44,060 bases of DNA from Noviherbaspirillum sp. Root189 (GCF_001428545.1 NZ_LMHZ01000030.1:1-44060); one strand, 5' to 3'. Shown: positions 26,886-35,833, counted from the first letter of the stretch. Notes: generated from the letters alone by a model not told the origin. Numbers and translations are program-made.

Positions 26886-27626
26886 TTAGTGGGCGATGCC
26901 CTGTGCGCCGTCGATATAGATGGTTTCCCCGGTCAGGAAGGACGTGTCAGTTGCATAGAGCGTTGCAACGACGTTGGCGACTTCCGCGGAGGTGCCAGGC
27001 GTGCCGCGTGGGATGCGCTTTTCCAGGTAGGTGCGCAGCGGCCCGGATTCCATCGCTTCCTTGTTGAGGTCGGTGACGATATAGCCCGGCGCGACATTCA
27101 TGACGTTGATGCCCTTGCTGGCCCATTCGACCGCCAGGCAGCGTGTCATTGCCGCCACGGCTGCCTTGGAGGCGCAATACGCCAAGTTGCGCTTGACCCC
27201 CATCTTGTCGAAGAAAGAGCCAATATTCACGATTAGCCCGCCGCCAGCTTCGAGGAATGGATACGCACATTGGCTAGCAATCAGCACAGCCTTGGCATTC
27301 GTGTCGAATACCGTGTCGTAGTCTTCCAGAGAAAACGACTTGCTTGGACCTTCTAGATGGATGCCCGCATTATTGACCAGTCCGACCACGGGATAGCCGA
27401 GTGCCGCGATCTGGTCGAACGCGGCCCGCATGCTGTCCGGGCGGGTGACGTCACAGGAAAATGCTTTGCAGCGGTCGGTGAGTAGTGCGCTGTCGCCCAT
27501 TGCTGGCAGGGCACCGCTGCGCGACAGGCAGGCTATGCGATAGCCGGCGCGCAGCAGAGCCGAAGCAATAGCGGCACCGATGCCGCGGCTGCCGCCAGTG
27601 ATGATGATGATCCCGTCTTTGTTCAT
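26886..27626 (-). CDS. SDR-family 3-hydroxyacyl-CoA dehydrogenase/reductase (BadH-like position)
   Basis: 246 residues from the ATG at 27626 (MNKDGIIIITGGSRGIGAAI); longer readings run into the upstream gene. TGGSRGIG nucleotide site, VGLVNNAGIHLEG, the Ser in VNIGSFFDKMG, the YxxxK in LAYCASKAAVAAMTRCLAVE, then NVAPGYIVTDLN and FLTGETIYIDGAQG. A complete classical SDR. In the cyclohexanecarboxylate pathway an SDR (BadH) oxidises 2-hydroxycyclohexanecarboxyl-CoA to the 2-keto form; operon position suits that, but the sequence is not distinctive enough to prove it. Four nt after the crotonase gene. Confidence 0.85.
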   Translation of the reverse strand: MNKDGIIIITGGSRGIGAAIASALLRAGYRIACLSRSGALPAMGDSALLTDRCKAFSCDVTRPDSMRAAFDQIAALGYPVVGLVNNAGIHLEGPSKSFSLEDYDTVFDTNAKAVLIASQCAYPFLEAGGGLIVNIGSFFDKMGVKRNLAYCASKAAVAAMTRCLAVEWASKGINVMNVAPGYIVTDLNKEAMESGPLRTYLEKRIPRGTPGTSAEVANVVATLYATDTSFLTGETIYIDGAQGIAH

Positions 27627-27630
27627 GGGC

Positions 27631-28398
27631 TTATCGATCCTTGAAAATGGGTTGACGTTTGGCGAGGAACGCCGCCATCCCTTCGTCGGCATCCTCCGTG
27701 CAGTAGGCCAGCGTGGACAGGTCGGCCTCGATCTTGAGTCCTTCCTGCAGCGGTGTCTGCAGCGCTCGCTGAACAGCGCCGCGCGCCAGGCGCGACGCCA
27801 ACATGCCGAAGCCGCTGAATTCACGGGCGAAAGCAATTCCCGCTTCAACCGGGTCGCCTTCGACCAGGCGATTGACCAGCCCGATGCGATAAGCTTCCTC
27901 CGCCGGCACCGTGCGGCCGGTAAGGATTAGCTCCATCGCTCTTGCTTCGCCGACCAAGCGCGGCAGGCGCTGCGTCCCGCCGTAGCCGGGAATCAGTCCA
28001 AGCTTGATTTCCGGCAGGCCCATTTTTGCGTTGGGCATCGCCAGCCGGAAGGTACAGGCTATCGCCAGTTCCAGTCCGCCGCCGAACGCGAAACCGTTAA
28101 TGACGGCCACCGAAGGCATTGGCAGCGTGTCGAGCTTGGCAAACGTGTGCTGGCCGATTTCGGAACCTCGTTTTTGCGCCTCGAGGTCGCGTCCGGTCAA
28201 TTCGGTGATGTCGGCACCGGCGCAGAAGGACTTGGGACCGGCGCCCGTGATGATAAGTGCGCGGCAGCCCGAGTCGGCTGCTTCGTCCAAAGCCATTCCG
28301 ATCTCCTGGATCAGGGAAAAACTAAGCGCGTTCAACGCTTCCTGGCGATCGATCGTCAGCAAGCAGAACTCGTCTTTGCGGCTTAGCGTGATGGGCAT
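27631..28398 (-). CDS. Enoyl-CoA hydratase (BadK-like position)
   Basis: 255 residues and the only classical hydratase in the window: both catalytic Glu are present (FAFGGGLELAIACTFRLA and KMGLPEIKLGLIPGYGGTQR). It also has AGPKSFCAGADITELTGRD. Adds water to an alpha,beta-unsaturated acyl-CoA; in this operon cyclohex-1-ene-1-carboxyl-CoA or a similar ring enoyl-CoA is a reasonable guess. GGAGACC lies about 9 nt before the ATG. Between the ligase and SDR genes. Confidence 0.92.
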   Translation of the reverse strand: MPITLSRKDEFCLLTIDRQEALNALSFSLIQEIGMALDEAADSGCRALIITGAGPKSFCAGADITELTGRDLEAQKRGSEIGQHTFAKLDTLPMPSVAVINGFAFGGGLELAIACTFRLAMPNAKMGLPEIKLGLIPGYGGTQRLPRLVGEARAMELILTGRTVPAEEAYRIGLVNRLVEGDPVEAGIAFAREFSGFGMLASRLARGAVQRALQTPLQEGLKIEADLSTLAYCTEDADEGMAAFLAKRQPIFKDR

Positions 28399-28420
28399 TT
28401 TCAGGTCTCCTTTGGTTTCA

Positions 28421-30079
28421 TTACCGGCCGCCGGTCCAGCGTACCGGCGTGGGGGCGATGCGTTTCTGCTTGACCCATTCCATCAATTCGCGCTTGAGGA
28501 TCTTGCCGCTGGCGGTGAGCGGGAATTCCCGCATCGCGATGTAGTACTCCGGCATGTCGAACTTGGATAGACCGGCGTCATTCAGGTGTTGTAGCATCGC
28601 GTCGCCGTCCAGTTCGATGTTGTGGGCGAGGATGACGGCCAGGCAGACTTTTTCGCCGAGCCGGTCGTCGGCAACCGAAAAAGCGGCTGCCTTTAGCACG
28701 GCGGGATGCGTGATTGCGCGATCCTCGATGCTCGAGGGATAAATGTTGTGGCCGCCACGGATAATCAAATCTTTTTTCCGACCGACAATGACCAGACAGC
28801 CGTTTTCATCCATCCGGCCGAGGTCGCCGCTTAGGAACCAGCCGTCGGCGTTGAAGCACTTTTCCGTTGCGGATTGGTTGTTAAAGTAGCCGAGCATCAG
28901 ATTGCCACCGCGGCTGCCGATTTCCCCCACTTCGCCTGGCGCTACTTCCACGTTGGGATTGTCCTGAGTCCAGAGCTTGACTTCGAATCCGGCGCAGGCG
29001 CGCCCGCAGGTGCCGACGATGGTGTCAGCGCCGTCCGAGGGGAGCGTGTACTGGTGCGAGCCGTTCTCGGTCATGCCGTACACATTCTGCGGCGTCACGC
29101 CACGAGACAGGAAGGACTGCGCCGTTTCCGGCGGAATCGGCGAGCCGGCCATATAGAAGACTTTCACCTGGCCCAGCCCCTCCAGGCCACGCTGTTTGGC
29201 CTCGGCCAGGATGTCCATCGCGTGGGTAGGCACGCCCATGACATAGGTGGCGCCAGTCTCCAGGATCCAGTCAAGCGGCTTCATGCCTTGCGGGACATCG
29301 TTGAGCACCATTTCGAAGCCAGCTGCAAGCGCCTGTTCCAGACCGACCGTCGCGATATGGTGGCTGACCGGGGACAGCGATAGCAATATCGTGTTCGCAT
29401 CGTGATGCCAATCCTTGACCATCGCCCGACCGTTTGCAAGCAGCGTGTTGTCACTGTGCATGACCGCCTTGGGAAGCCCGGTCGTGCCGGAGGTGAAGGC
29501 TAGGTAAGTGACCTTGTCCGGATTAAGATTCGCAGCCTGGACGGGCCGGCGGCCGGCGTCAGGTCTAGGGAAGTTGCCTTCCTGCGCCTGCGCTTCAAGT
29601 GGCGGTAGCCACCATGCACGCCGCATGCTCGCCACCGTGGCGATCGAACCAGGCGCATCCGCTTGAGCAGCATCTGCGCCATAACCTGTCTGGCCGAAAA
29701 AAGCTTCGGACTCGATCCGGTTCAGCAGCGTAACAATCTCTGCGACGGTGTAGTTCTGGTGAAGCGACGCATTGCAGACGTAGCCGTTGCGCGAACATGC
29801 CAAGAACACGATGATGGATTCGACGCGATTGGGCAACCACACGGACACCCGTGAACCATTGCGCAGGCCGGCATTCTCTAGGTCGGCGGCGACCGCGTCG
29901 GTCCATGCCAGCAGGGCAGACCATGTGATACGGCGGCTGCGGTCGCGCAGCGCGTAGGCGTTGGGACGCTCCGCGGCATGTTGCGCCAGCAGCGTATACA
30001 AAGTGTCCTTCTGCCAGACGCCGCTTGCATACAAGGCTGCGGCCTTGCCCGGATCGTGCAGGGTGAGGATGGTAGTCAT
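28421..30079 (-). CDS. Acyl-CoA ligase of the ANL superfamily, AliA-like
   Basis: 552 residues from the ATG at 30079; an in-frame TTG at 30103 lies inside the upstream gene. P-loop YLAFTSGTTGLPKAVMHSD, YGMTENGSHQYT, WFLSGDLGRMDENGCLVIVG, RKKDLIIRGGHNIYPSSIED, and the C-terminal Lys in LTASGKILKREL. It makes an acyl-CoA from acid, ATP and CoA. The stretch around LACSRNGYVCNASLHQNYT recalls cyclohexanecarboxylate-CoA ligases (AliA), and the neighbours support this. 13 nt after the BadI-like gene. Confidence 0.88.
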   Translation of the reverse strand: MTTILTLHDPGKAAALYASGVWQKDTLYTLLAQHAAERPNAYALRDRSRRITWSALLAWTDAVAADLENAGLRNGSRVSVWLPNRVESIIVFLACSRNGYVCNASLHQNYTVAEIVTLLNRIESEAFFGQTGYGADAAQADAPGSIATVASMRRAWWLPPLEAQAQEGNFPRPDAGRRPVQAANLNPDKVTYLAFTSGTTGLPKAVMHSDNTLLANGRAMVKDWHHDANTILLSLSPVSHHIATVGLEQALAAGFEMVLNDVPQGMKPLDWILETGATYVMGVPTHAMDILAEAKQRGLEGLGQVKVFYMAGSPIPPETAQSFLSRGVTPQNVYGMTENGSHQYTLPSDGADTIVGTCGRACAGFEVKLWTQDNPNVEVAPGEVGEIGSRGGNLMLGYFNNQSATEKCFNADGWFLSGDLGRMDENGCLVIVGRKKDLIIRGGHNIYPSSIEDRAITHPAVLKAAAFSVADDRLGEKVCLAVILAHNIELDGDAMLQHLNDAGLSKFDMPEYYIAMREFPLTASGKILKRELMEWVKQKRIAPTPVRWTGGR

Positions 30080-30092
30080 GGCGTGGTCGGCT

Positions 30093-30878
30093 TCAGTGGC
30101 CAAAGGTCGACGGATCGGGCTTGCGCTTTTCGGCGAAGGACTTTGACATTTCCTTCGATTCGTCAGTATCGAGATACTGGCGCAGCAACTGGTCGTGCGT
30201 CACACGGGACAGGCCAGCAACGCCGCCGTGGCGTGCACCGAAAGCGCCTTTGATTGCTGCCAGCGCGAACGCACCGCGGTTGGCAACTTCCAGCGCCATC
30301 TCGCGGGTGGCGGCGGCTAGCTGGTCGTCCGGAACAACCTTGTTGATTAGTCCGATAGACACGGCTTCTGCCGCTGAGATCTTGGGATTGAGGTACCAGA
30401 TCTCCTTGGCTTTTTTCTTGCCAACCAGGTCTTCGAGATACCATGTGCCGTATCCGGCATCGAAGCTGCCCATCATCGGACCCACCTGACGGAACACAGC
30501 GCTTTCCTTTGCAATGGTCAGGTCGCACATCACCTGCAGCACATTCCCGCCACCGACGGCAAAGCCGTTCACCGAGGCGATTACGGGCTTCTGCAGCCGG
30601 TCGATACTCTCGTACATTTCTAGGACCGGAAGCACGCCCGCATAAAGTTTTGTGTCTTCCATACCCGTCTTCTCGCCCCCGATACAGAAGAAGCGATCGC
30701 CTGCCCCCGTGATCACCACGACACGTGTGCGCGTTTCGCGGCGAATCTCGTTGATGCAGTCGCGGATCTCGTGACACATGCGCTCATTGAACATGTTGCC
30801 GTTGTCCGGGCGGTTGAGCGTGATTGTGCCGATCGGGCCGTCTTCTTGATACAGGATGGTTTCGAATTTGCTGCTCAT
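30093..30878 (-). CDS. badI: 2-ketocyclohexanecarboxyl-CoA hydrolase-like (BadI/MenB branch of crotonases)
   Basis: 261 residues. The MenB/BadI signature is clear: GFAVGGGNVLQVMCDLTIAK, VFRQVGPMMGSFDAGYGTWY, EDLVGKKKAKEIWYL, and a C-terminus YLDTDESKEMSKSFAEKRKP that closely parallels Rhodopseudomonas BadI. BadI hydrolytically opens the ring of 2-ketocyclohexanecarboxyl-CoA to pimelyl-CoA, a reverse Dieckmann reaction. A MenB ring-closing role is unlikely: no menaquinone genes are nearby, and it is sandwiched between a CoA transferase and an acyl-CoA ligase. This is the best single clue that the substrate contains a carbocycle. The exact ring is unknown. Confidence 0.8.
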   Translation of the reverse strand: MSSKFETILYQEDGPIGTITLNRPDNGNMFNERMCHEIRDCINEIRRETRTRVVVITGAGDRFFCIGGEKTGMEDTKLYAGVLPVLEMYESIDRLQKPVIASVNGFAVGGGNVLQVMCDLTIAKESAVFRQVGPMMGSFDAGYGTWYLEDLVGKKKAKEIWYLNPKISAAEAVSIGLINKVVPDDQLAAATREMALEVANRGAFALAAIKGAFGARHGGVAGLSRVTHDQLLRQYLDTDESKEMSKSFAEKRKPDPSTFGH

Positions 30879-30918
30879 CGGTGATCTCCTTGTCGTCGAA
30901 TTGAGGATTAAGTATGTA

Positions 30919-32151
30919 TTACTGTGCAGGCTTACCCGCGAGCGCTGCGAGTCTGGTGTCGTCCCAGTCGAGCCAGGTCTTAAATACTTTCATGGTGTCC
31001 TCGCCAAGGCGCGGCGGGGCCGACCGGCAGGCGTGGCTATTGCCGTCGAAGCGTATGCCGAGGCCAATCTGTGGGATGGCGAAGCCGTTGCGTTCGAGTG
31101 AAAAAAACAACCCGCGTTCCTGCATGGCCGGGTCCTGCACAACTTCATCGAGACGGTTGATCGGACCGGCTGGTACACGAGACTTGGCAAAAAGCGCAAG
31201 CCAATGGCTGCGAGGTTTAGTGCGGAGTGCTTTCTGGATTTCTTCCACGATTTCCGGCCGGTGACGGCGTCGTCCCTCGTTATTCGCCAAGCGCGGGTCG
31301 GCCGCCATATCCTGACGCCCGATGGCGTTGCAGAAGCGGATCCAAATGCCGTCATTGCCGAGGCCCAGAGTCAACGGGGCATCTTCGGCGTCGAAGGTCT
31401 GATAGATCGCGATCACGCTGTCCTTGCCTCCGGCGCGGCGCGGCAGCTCACCCGAGCCAAGGAACGGAATGATGCGCGGCGTGAGGAAGCGTGTCATGCT
31501 TTCGACCATCGAGACGTCGATTTCCTGGCCGAACCCGGTGCGGTTGCGCGCAATGATTGCAGCCAGCGTGGCCAAGGCCGCATCCTGTCCCGCCAGAAGA
31601 TCCGCCGCCGGCGTGCCGACTTTCTGCGGATCGCCGTCTGCTTCACCCGTTAGGTCCATGACACCGCTATAGCCCTCGGCGATCAGGTCATAGCAAGGCA
31701 GGTCGGCGTTCGGGCCGCTCAAGCCAAATCCTGTGATGGAAACATGGATTAAGCGAGGGTTAACCGCCTTGAGCGTTTCGTAGTCGATGCCAAGTTTCTT
31801 CTGGCTGCGCAGTACCTGGTTCGTGAGCATGACGTCCGCCTTGGAAACCAGCGCTCGCAACGTCTCTCGGCCGGCGGGCTGCGAAGTGTCGAGAGTGACA
31901 CTCTGCTTGTTGCGGTTCACGCTCAGGAACCACAGGGACTCGCCGTCGAGGAAAGGAGGTCCCCAGGCGCGCGCGTCATCCCCCTGTTCCGGCCGCTCGA
32001 TCTTGGCGACTTCGGCACCTAAGTCCGCCAGCAGCAGGCCCGCATAAGGGCCCGCCACCGATGTTGTCATATCCAGTACACGAATACCTTCGAGAAGATT
32101 GATCGCTTGAGAAGGCAGTGGCGGAGAGCGCATGTTATCAGCAGGGACCAT
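30919..32151 (-). CDS. CaiB/BaiF family (class III) CoA transferase
   Basis: 410 residues. LLEGIRVLDMTTSVAGPYAG, LLLADLGAEVAKIERPEQGD, SVNRNKQSVTLDTSQPAG, GFGLSGPNADLPCYDLIAEG with the catalytic Asp, and IDVSMVESMTRFL. First gene of the ten-gene operon; a perfect sigma-54 promoter ends about 40 nt upstream of the start. An ATG at 32133 is an alternative start; neither has a strong Shine-Dalgarno. It probably recycles CoA from a pathway product onto the incoming acid, in parallel with the ATP-dependent ligase. Confidence 0.92.
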   Translation of the reverse strand: MVPADNMRSPPLPSQAINLLEGIRVLDMTTSVAGPYAGLLLADLGAEVAKIERPEQGDDARAWGPPFLDGESLWFLSVNRNKQSVTLDTSQPAGRETLRALVSKADVMLTNQVLRSQKKLGIDYETLKAVNPRLIHVSITGFGLSGPNADLPCYDLIAEGYSGVMDLTGEADGDPQKVGTPAADLLAGQDAALATLAAIIARNRTGFGQEIDVSMVESMTRFLTPRIIPFLGSGELPRRAGGKDSVIAIYQTFDAEDAPLTLGLGNDGIWIRFCNAIGRQDMAADPRLANNEGRRRHRPEIVEEIQKALRTKPRSHWLALFAKSRVPAGPINRLDEVVQDPAMQERGLFFSLERNGFAIPQIGLGIRFDGNSHACRSAPPRLGEDTMKVFKTWLDWDDTRLAALAGKPAQ

Positions 32152-32189
32152 GAGGAAAGCAGTTCAAAAGTTGTAGGTAATCTCGCAAT

Positions 32190-32205
32190 AGCAACGTCTG
32201 TGCCA
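32190..32205 (-). promoter_or_regulatory. Sigma-54 promoter of the ten-gene operon
   Basis: The minus strand reads TGGCACAGACGTTGCT, a full match to TGGCAC-N5-TTGCW with exact GG-N10-GC spacing. The predicted start is near 32179, 28 nt before the ATG at 32151. Confidence 0.85.
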
Positions 32206-32273
32206 CTGGCGCTCAGTCATGCCCTACCTTCTCCAAACCCTGCCGCAAGCTTGTATTTACGTGGCTAGGCGGA

Positions 32274-32289
32274 GCGTGTCCGGGCACGC
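32274..32289. promoter_or_regulatory. Possible activator-binding palindrome upstream of the 32205 promoter
   Basis: GCGTGTCCGGGCACGC is a 16-bp palindrome with one mismatched pair, about 70 bp upstream of the -24 element, a plausible distance for an enhancer site. GCGTGTCC recurs as a half-site at 11660-11667, upstream of the 11773 candidate. No clear copy was found before the other sigma-54 sites. The rest of the 32152-32534 gap shows no gene. Confidence 0.3.
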
Positions 32290-32534
32290 GGCGATCAGAT
32301 CAAGCTCCTGGAGGAGTACAGTTGTCTACGTCGAAGACAGTGCTTGGAGGCAGTTTGCTCGTGGCGAAGGCAGTACGAGAACGGGATGGTGAAAAAACGA
32401 CGGCGGACTGCAGGCGGAGAGGATGTATGCGCCGGCTTTACTTATGGAATGGAATTTGCGTTTCATTTGCTGCAGCGGTGTATGCGCCGTTGACGCCCTT
32501 CCCATTAACAACTACAAAACAAATGGAGACGATG

Positions 32535-33743
32535 ATGAAACTTCATTCTAAGTCGGCAACCCTTCTGATTGCGCTTTCCGTTCTACCGTTGTTCGCCTTC
32601 GCTCAAGTTTCTGACAATGAGGTAAAAATCGGTGTCATGGTTGACAAGACTGGGGTCTACTCCGCTAACGGCGGACCAGGCGCAGTCAGGGCAGTCGAGA
32701 TGGCAGTCCAAGATTTCGGCGGCAAGGTCCATGGCAAGCCGATTCAGGTATTGAGTGCCGATTACCAGAACAAGGTCGATATTGCCGCCACTAAGGGCCG
32801 GGAGTGGTTCGACCGTGAGCAAGTTGATATGATCATTGAGTCGACCGATTCGGCCGCGGCAATCGCACTGCAAAAACTAGGTGCTGAGAAGAAGAAAGTT
32901 ATGATTTTCGCCGGCTCGGCCTCCACGGCGCTTACCAACAACGAGTGTTCTCCTTACGGAATCCACTATGTATACGACACCTATGCGCTGGCGACAGGAA
33001 CCGGCCGCGCAGTGATGCAGGAGGGCGGAGATAGCTGGTATTTCATTACGGCCGACTACGCGTTCGGCAGCTCCTTGGAAAAGGATACCACCAAGGTTAT
33101 ACAAAAGATGGGCGGCAAAGTCCACGGCACGCGCAGGCATCCGCTGAACGCGACTGACTTTTCTTCCTTCCTTTTGCAGGCTCAGACATCCAAGGCAAAG
33201 ATTATCGGGCTGGCCAATGCCGGCAAGGATACGCAGAACGCGGTACGGCAGGCAGCGGAGTTCGGCGTCGGGCGCTCCGGCCAAAAACTGGCGACGCTGC
33301 TGGTATTCGATACCGACATCAAAGGCATGGGGCTGAATATCTCCCAGAACCTCCTGTTCACCACGGGCTTCTATTGGGATTACAACGATGAGACACGCAA
33401 TTGGTCGAAACGGTTCTACGCCGTCCACGGGGCGATGCCAACAATGATTCAGGCGGGGGCATATTCCGCAACCATGCATTACCTCAAGGCCATCCAGTCT
33501 GCCGGAACGGACAACGCCGACGCCGTAACCAAAAAGATGAAAGAGACCGAAATCAACGACTTCTTCGCCAAGGGTGGAAAGATTAGGGCAAACGGCCGAA
33601 TGGTGCATGACATGTATCTGGCCGAAGTCAAGACGCCCGCCGAGTCGAAAGGCGAATGGGACATTGTCAGGATCAAGAGGGTCATTTCAGGCGAGCAGGC
33701 GTTTCAGCCGCTATCTGAAAACACTTGTTTTCTCGGTAAATAA
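32535..33743 (+). CDS. ABC transporter substrate-binding protein (branched-chain amino acid/urea type)
   Basis: 402 residues from the ATG at 32535, chosen because GGAG sits 6 nt upstream and a clear signal peptide follows (SATLLIALSVLPLFAFA). Peripla_BP_6 features: VKIGVMVDKTGVYSANGGPG, GRAVMQEGGDSWYFITADYA and FGSSLEKDTTKVIQKMGGKV. Such proteins deliver amino acids, urea, amides or aromatic and alicyclic acids to a LivHMGF-type permease; no permease or ATPase gene is present. Divergent from the ten-gene operon and directly before the sigma-54 activator, so it may feed or sense the pathway substrate. Confidence 0.9.
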   Translation: MKLHSKSATLLIALSVLPLFAFAQVSDNEVKIGVMVDKTGVYSANGGPGAVRAVEMAVQDFGGKVHGKPIQVLSADYQNKVDIAATKGREWFDREQVDMIIESTDSAAAIALQKLGAEKKKVMIFAGSASTALTNNECSPYGIHYVYDTYALATGTGRAVMQEGGDSWYFITADYAFGSSLEKDTTKVIQKMGGKVHGTRRHPLNATDFSSFLLQAQTSKAKIIGLANAGKDTQNAVRQAAEFGVGRSGQKLATLLVFDTDIKGMGLNISQNLLFTTGFYWDYNDETRNWSKRFYAVHGAMPTMIQAGAYSATMHYLKAIQSAGTDNADAVTKKMKETEINDFFAKGGKIRANGRMVHDMYLAEVKTPAESKGEWDIVRIKRVISGEQAFQPLSENTCFLGK

Positions 33744-33905
33744 GGTGGTGAGGAACAGGCATGGCCGTATGGTGCGGTTTGGAGTCCTGCTCCTTCCACA
33801 CTCACTACGCATAACCATCGTCCGGTAGCTGTGTCGGCCCCATGATATAAGTGTATTCTTGGAAGACACCGCAGATTTCCCATACTTATAAGACGGATAA
33901 TAGAT

Positions 33906-35570
33906 ATGATGGTAAATGAGACAGGCCGTTTCGGAATTCTGATAATAGACACCAACGATATCGTGGTGTACGCCGGCGGTTGCGCCGATAGCATCAAGAT
34001 TCGGCACAAGCTTCTGGAAGGCCTGGATGAAAAGCGCGCGCAAGGCAGCGGGATGATAGCGCTGGAACTTGGAAGGCAGATGGTTGTGACGTATCGCGCA
34101 ATGGCAGATGCGATGGTCTTTTTCATCCAGCCGGTTGAAGAGAAGTCGGCGCTCTTCGATTTGATTACCTGCGTTGATTTCGCGCACGCCATCTTTACCT
34201 ATCTGGTTGAAAACCCCTATTTTTCGATGATCGTAGCGGATGAGCAATCGCGGCTCAAATTTATTCCCCCAGTACATGAGAAGTTTTTCGGATTCAAGCG
34301 CGGGGAAGGAATAGGGAAGCACGTCACGGAAGTGATTGAGAACACCCGGCTGCATGAGGTCGTGCAGAGCGGCCGTGCGGAGATCGGCAAGCTGCAGGAA
34401 ATGGGTGGAGTGACTCGCGTCGTTTCCCGCATTCCCATCACGCAAAACGGCAAGACTGTCGGGGCGATTGGCCAGGTCATGTTCAAGGAACCGGAGACTG
34501 TTCACAATCTCTCACGTGAAGTGACCAAGTTGCGTTCGGAAGTCCAATTCTACCGGCAAGAAATGTCAGGCATGAAGAAGAGCTCCTTTGATTTGGAACA
34601 GATGGTGGGCGACAGCGAAGCGATGCGACAACTCAAGTCGGACATCATCAAGGTGGCGCCGCTCCATGTCCCGGTGTTGATTGTCGGCGAGAGCGGCACA
34701 GGGAAGGAACTGGCCGCGCACGCAATTCATGCGTTAAGCCTGCGCAGCAAGAACCGAATGATTTTTGTCAACGCAGCAGCACTTCCGGGCGGGCTTGTCG
34801 AAAGCGAATTGTTCGGATACGAGTCCGGCGCATTCACGGGGGCAGAGAAAGCCGGCCGCAAAGGCAAGTTCGAACTGGCTGACAACAGCTCATTGTTCTT
34901 CGACGAGGTCGGCGACATGCCGGCTGAAATTCAGGTAAAGCTGCTGCGTGTCCTGCAGGATGGCATGTTTGAGCGTGTCGGCGGCAACCGGGTCTTTCAT
35001 TCGGACTTCCGTCTTATCTGCGCCAGTAACTGTAACTTCCAGGAGATGATAGGCAACGGACAGTTCCGACTCGACCTTTATTATCGAATCAGCGGTGTGA
35101 CCATTCGCATGCCGAGCTTGCGTGAGCGCCTTGAGGACGTCCCGGAGCTCGTGCAAAGCATCCTGGTTTCATTCGCCAACCGTCATCGAACGTCGGTAAA
35201 GCGCGTTGATGGTCGTGTCTATGACTTTTTGCGAGAGCAGTCGTGGCCCGGGAATGTCCGGCAGCTCTTGCATGAAGTGGAGAAAGCAGCCATCTTCTGC
35301 GACGGTCCCGAAATCACCATCGAGAATTTTCGCCTTATGAGCGACATCCCGCTGGAGAGAGCGTCTTCCTCCGAGGCGCCCGTTCCAGTCAATGCTTCAA
35401 ACGGCACAGCTGCGCCTTCTTCGACGCGAACGATCCAAGACGCCATCAATGAGCTGGAAAAAAACATGATTCGAGAAGCCATGAGCAGGCATCGCGGAAA
35501 CAAAAAGAAGGCGGCGGAGGAACTGGGGATCTCGCGTGCCTATCTCTACAAGAAGCTCGATCCGGAATAG
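33906..35570 (+). CDS. Sigma-54-dependent transcriptional activator (PAS, AAA+, Fis-type HTH)
   Basis: 554 residues. N-terminal signal-sensing part with a PAS-like domain at ~95-205 (NPYFSMIVADEQSRLKFIPP), a coiled linker (VTKLRSEVQFYRQEM), then the AAA+ domain: Walker A GESGTGKE at ~260, GAFTGA at ~308 for sigma-54 contact, Walker B SSLFFDEVGDMP at ~330, and WPGNVRQLLHEVEKA. The C-terminal Fis helix-turn-helix is at ~510-554 (HRGNKKKAAEELGISRAYLY). All parts needed to open sigma-54 promoters are present. It is encoded between the operons that carry matching promoters, so it is the obvious candidate activator. The ligand of the PAS part is unknown. Confidence 0.95.
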   Translation: MMVNETGRFGILIIDTNDIVVYAGGCADSIKIRHKLLEGLDEKRAQGSGMIALELGRQMVVTYRAMADAMVFFIQPVEEKSALFDLITCVDFAHAIFTYLVENPYFSMIVADEQSRLKFIPPVHEKFFGFKRGEGIGKHVTEVIENTRLHEVVQSGRAEIGKLQEMGGVTRVVSRIPITQNGKTVGAIGQVMFKEPETVHNLSREVTKLRSEVQFYRQEMSGMKKSSFDLEQMVGDSEAMRQLKSDIIKVAPLHVPVLIVGESGTGKELAAHAIHALSLRSKNRMIFVNAAALPGGLVESELFGYESGAFTGAEKAGRKGKFELADNSSLFFDEVGDMPAEIQVKLLRVLQDGMFERVGGNRVFHSDFRLICASNCNFQEMIGNGQFRLDLYYRISGVTIRMPSLRERLEDVPELVQSILVSFANRHRTSVKRVDGRVYDFLREQSWPGNVRQLLHEVEKAAIFCDGPEITIENFRLMSDIPLERASSSEAPVPVNASNGTAAPSSTRTIQDAINELEKNMIREAMSRHRGNKKKAAEELGISRAYLYKKLDPE

Positions 35571-35590
35571 CGGTTGGCTTGCCGCGCTCT

Positions 35591-35626
35591 GCACTTCCCT
35601 CTCCCGCGGGCGGGAGAGGGAAGTGC
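35591..35626. terminator. Strong palindrome after the activator gene
   Basis: GCACTTCCCTCTCCCGC pairs perfectly with 35610-35626 around a 2-nt loop (17-bp stem). No T-run follows, so it is either a rho-assisted terminator or a REP-like repeat. It separates the activator gene from the next sigma-54 promoter. Confidence 0.45.
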
Positions 35627-35780
35627 AAGCTGCCGAATTCAGACATCGCAATCAAAGCGCCTCTCGGTCTCTTCCCCCACAGACACCTATTTTGTCTTGC
35701 CCGCATACAGCTCACATGAATTGAGCGGCTCGACTACCCGAGAACCGCGACAACACGCGCTACAACTTCAGTATTTGTGA

Positions 35781-35796
35781 TGGCATACGACTTGCT
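35781..35796 (+). promoter_or_regulatory. Sigma-54 promoter of the thioesterase gene
   Basis: TGGCATACGACTTGCT matches TGGCAYR-N4-TTGCW with exact GG-N10-GC spacing. The predicted start is near 35807, 27 nt before the ATG at 35834. It overlaps the 5' end of the longest open frame, which starts at 35777; that argues for the later start codon. Confidence 0.78.
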
Positions 35797-35833
35797 CCGT
35801 AGCGGCCTAATGATGACACTCATGGGAGATCGC

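Noticed and set aside
32344-32359. TTGGAGGCAGTTTGCT upstream of the binding-protein gene as a sigma-54 promoter
   Set aside because: The GG and GC are only 9 bases apart; sigma-54 spacing of 10 is strict.
32877-33608. 243-codon minus-strand frame inside the 32535 binding-protein gene
   Set aside because: Fully covered by a well-supported gene on the other strand.
33711-34505. 264-codon minus-strand frame across the 5' end of the activator gene
   Set aside because: The plus-strand activator has PAS, AAA+ and Fis motifs in order; the antisense frame has none.
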